Assembly (NCBI GenBank): GCA_036345935.2 | Contig: JADWOT020000003.1 | Span: 20,726,509-20,790,508 of the forward strand | Direction: 5' to 3' | Source of the DNA: Taenia hydatigena | Taxonomy: Eukaryota; Platyhelminthes; Cestoda; Cyclophyllidea; Taeniidae | Length of the DNA stretch: 64,000 nucleotides | Shown here: piece after piece, positions 14,319 through 26,300 of the stretch | How positions within the stretch are numbered: the stretch's first letter is position 1 | Layout of the letters: every line of letters begins with the position of its first letter | Made by a program: the position numbers and the translations under genes | Notes under the pieces: model-generated | The model's database searches: none | Told to the model about the DNA's origin: nothing | What the model saw: the letters and a program-made list of their open reading frames with translations, nothing else

Positions 14319-14507
14319 AATTCGAATCTGACGTCATCACATGCTCGGCTACGGATCGTCAGTGAACAGTTTGAGAGCACTACGCTTGATGGCTCCTCAC
14401 ACCGCCCTGTATCGTCATTTGGGCAGTCATCAGTCTCTTCACTTTCCTTCGGTGGCAAACCAATGGCGCTGTCTCTCATGCCTGTCCACTCCTCCGTAAC
14501 TGCGTAA
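14319..14507 (+). other. Ser-rich coding-like stretch, unrecognised
   Basis: About 60 codons with good codon bias encode a Ser/Thr-rich peptide (for example SSFGQSSVSSLSFGG) ending at TAA 14505-14507. No upstream ATG or AG acceptor fits the frame, so it may be the visible end of a hidden exon or a pseudogene. Confidence 0.2.
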
Positions 14508-15853
14508 ATAACTCTTACTTTTCTCCCAAAGGCACGAATTGGTAATCTTCAAAGACTATTCCTCTCTGACGAATATAAATAACTTTCGAAGATAGTTTAA
14601 AATGGGTAAAGGAAAGAAAAGTATGGCTGGCAAGGTTGTAGGAGATCAAAAGACTCAAAATTTTAATAGATTATTTGGCGAAAGTCGCTTGAGGGCGTGT
14701 CATTAGAAAGCAAAACCTAGTGCCACAGCTAAGCAGGCATGCCACATTGCTGTCGTATGGCAGCATCACTTACACCCCCAAATTGACCAAATCTACAGCT
14801 CCTCACGTCTACTGCCATTTGTCATAAATTGCGGAGACCAATGTTCGGTATTTGTGGCCCCGGCTCCCAATTTACTCTCTAGTGCAGCGCTCTAAGTCTT
14901 TCCCGAAGCCGAAGGAAATCCAGATGACACGGGTACCAAAGCGGAGCCTTCCATGCCCGTGTAACCGAAATGAAGACTTTAAATAGCAATTAGGGGTTAC
15001 ATTTAGCTCTTCCACTTTGAATAGGCTGGAGCGTTAAACAGTCAAAGATCCGCAGTCAAAAGTTAATGGGCGTACAGTGGCAAAGCTCGTCATCATTTTG
15101 AAGGCGCTTTCGGCTTTGACTGCAGGCATGTTGTAGCAATTTCTGCCATTTTTATGACAAAATGCGTGTATCGAATTTGAATTAAATAAATGCGTGCAAT
15201 TGTTCAGAACTGAACACCCTCAAAAGCCTCACACAATTAAAATTGGCATCTTTGTTAGGATTTTAAACAAATCCATAGGCCTGCTACTCCTACTGTCTGA
15301 ATTCTGATAGTTGACAATGGTTCTACCGTCTGTCCATAAGATAGGGATTTCCTGAAGGGCTCAATTTACAAATAAATATGCAATCGACTAGCACTATTCA
15401 AAGTCCTTGTATTTTCTCGGTGCCATTATCGTCAATCCGTATGTCTGTTTCTCAAGAATGATAAATATAGCCAACAATAAATGGGTCCAAATGTTTTGCA
15501 GAAAGGATCGCCTACCACTCTTTTCTCTGAATTTGTCTGAGAGAGAAGTGTGAAGCTCCAGTTAAACTCAGAGTCTATTGCACGAACGTGTTATATGCGG
15601 TGGTAGAAATTCCCTTTGGTTAATGATGCGAAAGAGCAACCTGCTCAGTAAACACACACGACATAAGGGGAGCTCACCCTCTCCCTCTTCACTCAGGTAT
15701 CTCAAATCGAATCTCAAATGAACTAAAACAAAAGTCTGGAAATTAAGAGTGCAGATGATTCAGAGAAGAAAAAAGAACCCATCTCAATTGCGTTATAAAT
15801 CCTTCATTTCCTTGCGGTCAACCTCTGCAGCGGTTGACGTAGCTCATGCTATG

Positions 15854-15985
15854 ATAGCGCCCCTAACCTCCCCTGAAGACAAAAGGATGCACAATACTTA
15901 GCTGGGATATGTATTGCCCACATAAGGAGAGGCTGGATTGCCACTGAGTTGGCCGGGAGGTCATTTTACTCGACAGAACCCTCAA
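15854..15985 (+). repeat. dispersed repeat, copy B
   Basis: A diverged copy of the repeat at 917-1040. It shares the cores CCCTGAAGACAAAAGGATGC and GATTGCCACTGAGTTGGCC. It lies 1.4 kb upstream of the TOP2 start. Confidence 0.55.
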
Positions 15986-17320
15986 GTGACCAGTCATTGA
16001 AACAGACATTTAAACAAGCAATCAACGTATTACAGCATATCGGTGTCGCATTAAACAGTTCTCTTTTCCGTGAAAATTTATCGTTCACTCTAACTGAGAT
16101 CTGACATAGCAAGCTCACCTGAGCGATTTAGACTCAAGAAGATGCAATTTCTTGTAGGGATACTGAGTATAGGAATTAATAACATATTTTCACAACAAAG
16201 TGGGGCTGATATAAAAGCGCAAGAACAGTTCCGTTTTTATTGCTAGGAAAGTTGGGACGAAAGTTCCAAATGTTTGACTTGACTCAACAACTTAATCTAC
16301 TGAGCGAAATCCATATCGCTTGTCGGTAAGGAGTAGGAAGTTCCAGGTTGCTTCTGTGGTAAATTGGTACGATTTTTATGTAGATGTCTCAGCCCTTGCA
16401 GTCTGTACTGTAATAGGTTTTTAAACGCACTTTTTACGCGGAAGATCGTCAGGAAGTGCGAACCTCGTGCTGGATTGGAAAACACCTGTTTCGAGGAGAC
16501 ACGCATGATTAACAGTATTTATGCCGCTCAATAAAGCTGGTCCTCGTCCAACTCGTCCACTCGCTCGAAGGGCGTGAAGGCCAAGGAGGGTGAGGTAAAC
16601 GTTGAATCTACCACAGTACATGCACTCTGCAGCTTAAGCTTAACGTCGTAGATGCAGTCTTCCAGTTTTTCTGCGTATTCTAACTACATGCCACTCCATG
16701 CTACACTGGCTTATCAAGACTTAATCAAGGATCCGAAACGTTATGAACCCATATGTCATGAAAACGTCGCGGGTAGAGTACTGACACTGGTTTACCCTCT
16801 AAAGTCGGATTGAGTCCAACCACCTCAGTGACTTACATACAGCGAACGCAATAAAGCACCACAAAGTCGATTTACGCTAATGAGAAAAAAAGGACACTTT
16901 ATTAATTTTGAGACGTAGTAGTCATTAACTATCAATAAAGACCGGACCCCCTCTCACGTAAAAAATAAACCCAGTTTCGTTCAAAAATCTTTTGCAGCAA
17001 TATTAACCATAAATTAAAATATAGCATTTGTGGTTCTATAGTTGCGAAACATCTATTCTCATTAGCATTTACTAAATTTAGATTCGATTTTGCAGAAATA
17101 ATCACGGTATAAACTAGCTGCAATGCAATAGCATGGACCTAGCCCTTAAGCTGGAAAGTGAAGCTGTTACGCAATCACTGTGTTTAAGTGTGTCGTCTAA
17201 CTCCGCTTACTATGAGTTTCAAAGATTCGCTTTAGGCGTCTTGTAGGTTTTATTGATTTGGGTCTCTTGGGCTGGTAGGGCAACCTCTCATCAACTCACT
17301 CAAAAGTAACTTTGGCTCAA

Positions 17321-17330
17321 AGGTTTTTAG
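17321..17330 (+). promoter_or_regulatory. possible 3' splice acceptor in the TOP2 leader
   Basis: The sequence AGGTTTTTAG lies 34 nt upstream of the TOP2 ATG. Such a site could receive a 5' untranslated exon or, as is common in flatworms, a trans-spliced leader. The sequence alone cannot separate these from chance. Confidence 0.3.
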
Positions 17331-17364
17331 ATTTGGGTGGCCAAGTTGCATTTACGCGCATAAA

Positions 17365-20300
17365 ATGACGGATGTATCATCAGTTAATGGAGTCGCCAGT
17401 ACCAATGGGATGGCTGCTTCTGCGGCGCCCGCCAGGAAGAGGCTTTCTGTTGAGAGGATTTATCAAAAGAAAACACAATTAGAACACATTCTAATTCGTC
17501 CTGACACTTATATCGGCTCTGTTTCCCGGACTACCACGATGATGTGGGTATTTGATAAGGAAAGGGAAGCCATGGTACAGAAGGAGATCACATACACTCC
17601 CGGTCTGTACAAAATATTTGATGAGATTCTAGGTAACTATTTTCCTGCTTTTTTTGTTTATCGGCTTAGTGAATGCTGCTGATAATAAGATTAGGGATCC
17701 CACAATGAACTGCATCAGGATCGATATTAAGCCGTAAGCGCAGACCATCCCTGTATGGCATCGTTTTAGAGCTGAAAATCTTATCCGCGTGTGGAATAAT
17801 GGGGCTGGGATTCCCGTTGTACATCATAAGGTCGAGAATATGTACGTTCCTTCACTGATCTTCGGCCACTTGTTGACATCGAGTAACTACGATGACACGG
17901 AACAGAAGGTTACTGGTGGTCGCAACGGATATGGTGCGAAATTGTGCAACATTTTTAGCAAACGCTTTGTTGTCGAGACCTCAAGTAAAGAGAACAAAAG
18001 ATGCTTCAAGCAGGTTAGCTGCTCATTCTTATCAAAGACGCCATTTTTATTTCACTAGACATGGGTAGATAATATGACCAAGACGTCCGAACCGAAGATA
18101 AATCCAGCTTCTGGTGAAGACTTCACTTGTGTTTCTTTCTACCCTGATCTTGATCGATTTGGGATGACCGAACTGGACGCTGATACCGTCGCTCTTTTTG
18201 AACGCAGAGCTTACGATGTCGCTGCTTCGACCCGTGGTGTCAAGGTCTTCTTGAACGGGCAACGAATACCCATTAAAAGCTTTAAGGATTACATAGATTT
18301 GTACCTCAAAGGCAAGGGTGAAGATGGCGATTCTGTACCGGTTAGCTTATTCCTCCTGCGATCGTCATATTTTTTTGCTCCCTCGATAAATGCACTTTTT
18401 CATCTACTTTTTAGGTCGTGTACGAGTCCGTGAATCCTCGGTGGGAGATAGCTGTGGCACCGAGTTCAGTTGGTTTCCAGCAAGTCAGTTTTGTCAACAG
18501 TATCGCCACCACCAAGGGCGGTAAACACGTGGACTACATAGCCGATCAAGTGGTGAGCAAACTAATCGACATCGTAAAGAAGAAGTCAGGCAAATCCGGT
18601 GTCTCGATCAAGAACTTCCAGATCCGTTCGCATATGTGGGTCTTCATCAATTGCCTCGTGGTGAACCCCACCTTTGACTCGCAAACCAAAGAGTTTATGA
18701 GTCTGGAGGCGAAGTACTTCGGCTCCACCTGCCAACTAACCGAAAAATTCATCAACCAGGTCTCTAAGTCGGGTATTGTGGAGAGTGTCCTATCCTGGGT
18801 ACGCTTCAAGGCGCAAGAGAAGATGGATAAGCAGTGCCATAAGTCGAAGCACGCCAAATTAAAGGGGATCCCAAAGCTGGACGATGCCAATGATGCAGGA
18901 ACAAGGAACTCGCAGTACTGCACCCTCATCCTCACTGAGGGCGACTCAGCCAAGTCTCTTGCCGTGGCCGGTCTCGGAGTGGTTGGACGTGACCGCTATG
19001 GTGTCTTCCCTTTGCGAGGTAAACTGCTCAATGTTCGCGAAGCGCCGACACGGCAAATCATGGAGAATGCTGAGATTAACAACCTCATTAAGATTTTGGG
19101 CCTGCAGTATAAGAACAAATACGAGTCTCAGGATTCTATTGCCAATTTGCGTTACGGGAAGTAAGTTCTACTGGCTTTGGATGGCTTATGTAATCTGTTT
19201 TTGTTTATCAACTGTACCTTTTATATACCTACTAAGAATTATGATAATGACGGATCAAGATCAGGACGGGTCCCATATCAAGGGTCTGCTGATCAGCTTC
19301 ATCCACCATAATTGGCCCAATCTGCTTCGTCACAGCTTCCTGGAGCAGTTTATCACCCCAATTGTGAAAGTATTTAAGGGAAAACAGGAAATCGCCTTCT
19401 ATAGCATTCCCGAATTTGAGGAGTGGCAAAAGTCAACATCCAACTGGCATACGTGGCGTGTGAAGTACTATAAAGGTAGGGGAAGACGCTTTTTGATAGG
19501 ATGCCATTAAGGCATGCTTTTTATTGTCACTATGCAGGTATTGCGTTCGTCACGCTCGGAAGTTTGCAGGTAGACAGCGCACCTAAGGTGGCATTGTTTC
19601 TGGGCCGTTTTGGTAATTTTTAACGTTTGTGTAGAACTTAAAGTGCTCGAGGCGTATTTATTGGGCACTTGATTGTAATCGTATGCCTGGCTGCAATTTT
19701 GCTCCCAAGTTGGAATTTGTTCCTTTGTATTCGTTGCAGCTGTGCTATTCCAACTTAACTCGAAATGTACAAAGTAGGTGTCGCTCTAACATGTGTAGTG
19801 ATTGTGCCATGCGGTGGTTACTAGGATTCATGAATTTACGAAATCAGTATTCTTATGTACAGAGATTGAGCTGGCGAATAAACCACTTCGATCTTTGCGG
19901 GTTAATCATTTGGCTGGGTGAGTGAATGTTTACATCCGTAACCGGGGCTGTGGGCGAACGGTAGGAGGCTGGGAGATCGAAGGCATTGGAGTTTGGATAA
20001 ATGGATAGGTGGATGGGTGCGTAATTACCAGGATCGGAAACCGAATAGAAGCGTTCCAGTGGTGAAGAGGTGTAGTAACCGTATATTTATCTTTATTTCG
20101 TTGCACTTCATTACTCCATTCACCGTCAATTCTTACACGTAGTCGCCTGGACGGCCACCTATCCTCTCGTTAACATTATTTGCCTCTACCAACCCACAAA
20201 CCCATTTACACATCTATCCACTAAATATTCGTCCGTACAATCATTCTTCTCTACTACTACACTCGTACGTAAAATCACTTACCCGTCTATGGAACATCTG

Positions 20301-23300
20301 CTAGCGCACTTTTATAATCTGAAAAACTATGTGATTGAATGCTAGCCCTTTGATATTTCGTCTAATGTATTAGGCGAACGCCTGGACCTATGAATAATAG
20401 TACTAATAGCCTTCCACTTGCTCCTTCAGGTTTGGGTACCTCGACGAGCAAGGAGGCAAAGGAGTACTTCTCAGATATGGCGCGTCATCGTATCCGTTTC
20501 CGCTACTCGGGGCCTGAGGACGACAGCGGCATTATGCTGGCTTTCAATAAAAACAAGATCAATGAGCGTAAGCAGTGGCTCACCACGTGGATGGAGGAAA
20601 AGCGGCGGCGCACGGAGCTGGGTTTGCCCGAGGACTACCTTTACGGTGCGGGCACCCACGCCATCACCTACCACGACTTCATCCACAAGGAGCTCGTCCT
20701 CTTCTCCAACATGGACAATGAGCGCTCCATCCCCTCTCTGGTGGATGGCCTGAAGCCTGGTCAGAGGAAGGTGCGCCTATGTCTTCCCTTTGTGTCGCAG
20801 TGAGCCTACTTTACCCCCCTGCCCCGATGGTCACTCTTTAGGTTATGACCGAATTATGGTGCTTAACACGACTTAAGTAGAGAAACTCAATTCCTCAGTT
20901 GTTTAGGGAGACAGAATTTTGAGCTTTTCAGCACTCGCTCTTTCAACACTGGTTATACTGTCAAAAGTTGTGGCACACTTCCTGATGGCATACTTTACAC
21001 GGTTGAAATAGGGGCTTAGAAGGGGGTCGAAGACAAGTACTCTGTGTTAGATCACGTTCTTGATGTGTTTATTCACTGTTTCGGAGACCGGATTACCTTC
21101 TCTCCTGTTGGGAATCTTTTTCAAAGTAGCGTCTGATTTAACGTTTACACAGTATCGGAAGTAGAGGTCGAAACACTTCCCATTTATTATTTTTTCATTT
21201 TCATTGCTGCTGCGGCTGCCGCAGTCCTTTTGTTCGTTCCTTGAGGTGTAAAAATTGATTCGGTTTATGATTCGTTGAGGTTATATCGTAGATTAAAGTC
21301 TTAAATCTGGACTCACAGGAGATACGCATCTTTCAAAGTGTTCCAGCGTTCCAGCCATCAGGCCATTCATTGATCACATCATTGAAATCAAATCCTTTTC
21401 TCTTTCAGTGTCGTCCATTGTCCGAACCAGGATGTTCTAGTTTTTCCTATTTCTCAGAATCTGAAATTGATATGTTAGTGTATGTTAATTTAGAATTCCT
21501 ACTTAAGGCGCATTAATTTCTCGTTCGTTCTCGTTTACTAACCATTTTATGAATCCAAATGAACGAAGAGGTTGAGGCGTGTAACGTTTGCACTACTTGG
21601 CATGCGAGGTTGGAAAAGGCTGAGTCACTTCAACGGCTTGACACTCTAAAGTGGAGCATTAAATCATCCTCTAGGGGAAGGCAGTCGGAATTTCCGAATT
21701 TCGCGAAACCAGAGCAGCTGAATTTTGTTGTATCCGAAAACCGGACAAAGAAGACTATCTCGCTAAAGTCATGCTTTCCTTTGGAATGCTTTTAGAAAGC
21801 GATTCAAGAAGAAGCTCTAGCTCTTCGACATTTAAAGAGAATTCATTCTGCGTAGTTCAATGAAACAATTCTAAAATAAGGAAAAGCTGGAGAATTCGGG
21901 GCTGCCTTTTCCGATTCTTAACGTAGGAAAATAAGGGGCCTGCTCAAGAAATGTAAGTCAGCATTGTAGACCATTGGAGGAAATGGGGTGAGTGGTTTGT
22001 GCTAAAAGGGAGGATCTCTTGCACACAGTCGATGATGGCAGGTGAGTTATCGTACTCTCCGCACGGCAAATGAACACAATTAAAAGCAAGATTCCATCAC
22101 CTTGTTTTTAAAGCATGTTTTTAACACAAATCCATTCCTTTCAGTACCTTGGAGCGTCACTATGCGTAGTTTCTGGCGTTGATTGAGTTAGTGCAGTCAT
22201 ATCTCGGTGATTGTGAAAAAGAGAATGAGATTTAGCCCAAAGCAAAACGTATTTGCGAGATGTGTTTAATCATCTTGCCTCTACGCAAACAAATTATAAT
22301 TAAGCGCTAAGTATTGGCAATACTTCATTACCTTAGTAGGAGTTCTCCGGTTCGCTTATCGTTAATTGTGGAATTTTTTGCTAAAATTATGGATCTTGAA
22401 TAAAAAACATAGGAAGAGCTTTGTTTGTATAATTGAATTACAAACATGAATGTCCAAAATGGTAATAATGCTCAATCAATTCTAAAGGCACTTCATAGGG
22501 GAGGGGCGCGGATTTACAAATTTTGCAAATTTTGCAGACTAGCCTACGTAAATGTAATTCTTGAAAGTAAATCACACATTTCTGGGATACTTAGCCCAAA
22601 TAGATCAACCTTTTGCTGGATATCTCTCCTTTAACTTTACTACAGTGAGAGTTCCGGCTAGTTGAACCATCCAGGATGTAAAGTGCTGGAGCTATAGATT
22701 CGACTGCATCGAGAGTGGCCCCTTTTGAGTCCTTATGTATGCTTTTTAGGTCATGTTCACTTGTCTGAAACGCAACCAAGTAAAGGAGATTAAGGTGGCT
22801 CAGTTGTGCGGTGCCGTGGCGGAGATGTCCTCTTATCACCATGGCGAAGTGTCCCTCATGGGCACCATCATTGGTCTGGCCCAGGACTTTGTAGGTTCCA
22901 ACAACCTCAATCTGCTGATGCCCTATGGCCAGTTCGGTACGCGTCTCGCCGGTGGCAAGGACTCAGCTTCTGCCCGTTACATCTTCACCGCCCTCAGTCC
23001 CCTAGCCCGCAAGATCTTTCACGAGAACGACGACGCTATTTTAAACTACCTGTTTGAAGATAATCAGAAGATCGAGCCTGCCTGGTACATGCCAGTCATC
23101 CCCATGGTCCTCATCAATGGAGCTGAGGGTATTGGCACGGGATGGAGCACCAAGATTCCCAATTACGACACTACCGAAGTGATCGCCAACCTCCGGCGCA
23201 TGTTGGATGGGGTGGAACCGCTGCCGATGCTGCCGAGTTATCGGGGTTATCGAGGAAAAATTGTGGAGGTGGGAGAAAATCGATATGTACTCTTCGGGGA

Positions 23301-26300
23301 GATTGCGGTGTTGGATGATCAAACAGTGGAGATTACGGAGTTGCCGGCTAAAACTTGGACGCAGTGTTACAAGGAGACAGTGCTCGAACCCATGCTTAAT
23401 GGAACTGAGAAGGTGCCGGTTAGCATCAGGCATGTCTGGCAATTCTGTTGCTTATAGCAAGTTCTTGCATTTTCGTACGCAGTTAAGTAGGGTGTTCGAT
23501 GATTTTTTACCCTGATTCTGCGAAGAGTAAAAAATAACAGAACTTGTCTAGGTGGTATTGTCTGAATATTGCATTATGTTCTCAATTGTCTGACTCTCCT
23601 TATCTGTGAAGATCCCATGAATATATTTTAAGTCATTGATCCTTAATTTTAAATTAATCCAAACTAATGAACCGTCTGTTTACCTTGTAAAATTGTTAGA
23701 ACATATTTTTCTCCTCTTTTTTGCCCATCGCAACTTCTCCCCTTCGTCGCTGCGTCTAGCAGGTTGTGGAAAATGTCTGTTCACTGTAATCAACTTTCTG
23801 CATGAGTTTCTTGAAGCTGCAATTTGTAATGCTTCAGCGATTCATCTTGCCGATTCCCTGTAAATGGGAGTAACACTACTGAATGAACTTTCTTTTCCTA
23901 TCTACCCCTCAACAGTGACTACAAAGAGTATCACACCGACGTGACAGTACGTTTTGTAGTACAGATGACACCCGAGAAGCTGCGCGAGGCAGAGAGCATG
24001 GGTTTACATAAGTTCTTCAAACTCGCTGTTCCCATGACAACCAACTCCATGGTGCTCTTTGACCACGCTGGATGTCTAAAGCGCTATACATCGGCGCAAG
24101 AGATCCTTCGTAGTTTTTATGCCCTCCGGTTGGAATGGTAAGCCTGTTCCCTACTGCTGCTACATTTCTGATCTTGTCTACGTGCGCCTACCTTGAAATT
24201 TCTGGTAAGCTTTATCATCATTCCAATCACCTATTACAAGCACCTCTAACTTCAGCAATTTGATTTAGCTGGTATATTGTATGCCTAAGATGCCCTACGT
24301 TTTGTTGATTCTTCCTTATCGAACAGACGTTCGTTTCCTGTAATTATAGTTTCCCATCCGCTCACATCTTTTAATGATCCTCGTCACCGACATTCTTTGC
24401 TAAAACCGTCATTATCAACAACGTTATCGCTCTACCAAGGCACCTAATGTACGCCTGATGCCAGCCTCACTCCTTCTGCAGGCATGAGCCCAACCTTAGT
24501 CCATAATCATAATGTCCGCGGTGTAGTCCAACTCCAATTTGCCATAAAAACAGCCCCTGTCGCAACCTACAGGTATGACAAGCGCAAAGCCTTCATGGAG
24601 GGCATGCTATCAGCAGAGGCGCGACGTCTGGAGAACCAGGCACGCTTCGTGATGGAGAAGATTGGGGGTGTCATTACGATTGAGAACCGTTCGAAGCGAG
24701 ATTTGGTGCGTTTGTTGCGCGGACGCCACTACGACCCCGATCCGGTGCGCGCGTGGAAGGAGTGCATCGACAAACTGGCCGCCATTGAGGAAGCCGCTGC
24801 GGCGCGCAGACAGGCGGGTGAGCCAGTGGATGAGGCGGAGGGTAGCGACGGCAGTGGTGATGTCGCTGTAGACGAGGACGTAGCTCGCGGGGCTGCCGAC
24901 TACAACTACATCCTCGGAATGCCTCTGTGGAGTCTGTCAAAGGAGCGAAAGGAAGACTTGCTGGCACAGAGGGATAAAAAGCAGGCGGAGTTGGCCACCC
25001 TTATGAAAAAGACGAATAAGGACTTGTGGAGGGAGGATTTAGACGAACTAGAGGCTGCTCTCAAAGTGAGTCTCCCGGCTTTTGGGATGAAGATAACTGC
25101 GTTTTTAGTCTTGTGGACCCACTTTGATGTCTGATGTTTTGGATTACCTTCGTCTCACGGCAAATTCTGTAGTCTGCGTTTGCTTGAATGCCATAATTTC
25201 TCTTGGATTCCCTTCTATTTGTTCAAAACAAGGGATTTAGGTTTTTCTCGTGACTGTCGTCTTGAAATGGCGCCTCAATTACTAGCTACTTAAATCTGTA
25301 CTGTTCGAGACAGGAGGGTGAAAATTTAACTAAACGGCAAACTTTTTCCGTAGCGTTCATGAAAACTCGCAAAGAAAAGAAGTAATCCATCTCGGAGATT
25401 TTTTAGGTATGTTCCGATCGCGATCGACGTTTTAAGTGGTTCTTCAAAGTTATTTAGTCAATCGTTTTAGTGAACTGTATCGCAATGGAGTTATGGTATT
25501 AAATGAATTGTGCTCCTACTCCAACGCCTGTTAAGCCTAAGAAGGCTAGTTACAAAAAATTGCCCAGTCTCCGATATTGACTGTGGGCACAGTTTATTTG
25601 TTATCTTTGCCTTGGAACGTACTTTCACTTCTACACCATCCGCATCCTGAAGGAATACAAGTTTTATTTGTTTACTGCATAGCCTTTTTCTCCATTTGTG
25701 ATGTGAGTTCCCTTTAGTCTTAGCGCTTCCATCCAAACGTCAGTTGCCCACCTCGCCAATTTGAAATAGCATTGAACTTGAGGTCGTCACAAGTCATGAA
25801 GTTAGCATGCTGAGCCTTTGCGTTTAGTGTTCCTGCAACGAATGGTTCTGCCGTTTTGCTTAAAAGAGGCTCTGTGTTAATAAGAATCTCGGAACTAAAA
25901 TAGAACTGCTTTGGACTGAATAAAGTTGCGTTTGGCTGGAAAACCCATCTACTTGCCGTGAGGTGGGATCTGTTGCGCTAAAAATAATGCCTTTACCTTC
26001 CTTCACTGCACGATTGCAGAAGCATTCTTCCTTGTCTGTGTATGAAAAGGCTTATTTATGCAGACTCGACGCATGATTACTTTTCTGCAAATTTGATTTA
26101 CACATGGGAAGTAGATGCATGTCATTGAAGTGATAAAGTAACTAACCACTTCAGTTACTATCCGGATCTAACTGAACGGTGGATGCATTATTTGTGAGGA
26201 AGGTCTTTTACCTTCACAAAGCATGAAACCGATTGATGAGTAAATAAATGCTACAAAACTGCCTATCTTCGTACGAAAGGAGGTTATTTGTTGTCAATAT

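Larger units (their letters stand above)
95..17320. other. 17 kb intergenic region, no supported gene
   Basis: AT-rich DNA with stops in every frame and no ORF that I recognise. It holds a (CA)n tract at 351-368, two copies of the dispersed repeat (917-1040 and 15854-15985) and a CpG-rich patch at 5650-5890. Three unrecognised ORFs are listed separately. Short isolated coding exons could be hidden here, because flatworm exons can be under 50 nt. The TOP2 promoter should lie at the right-hand end, but I see no convincing TATA or initiator element. Confidence 0.6.

Noticed and set aside
22753..23457. Open frame running past the exon 8 end of TOP2 to a stop at 23457
   Set aside because: The extension (RHVWQFCCL) is intron read-through. 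The conserved protein resumes at 23916.
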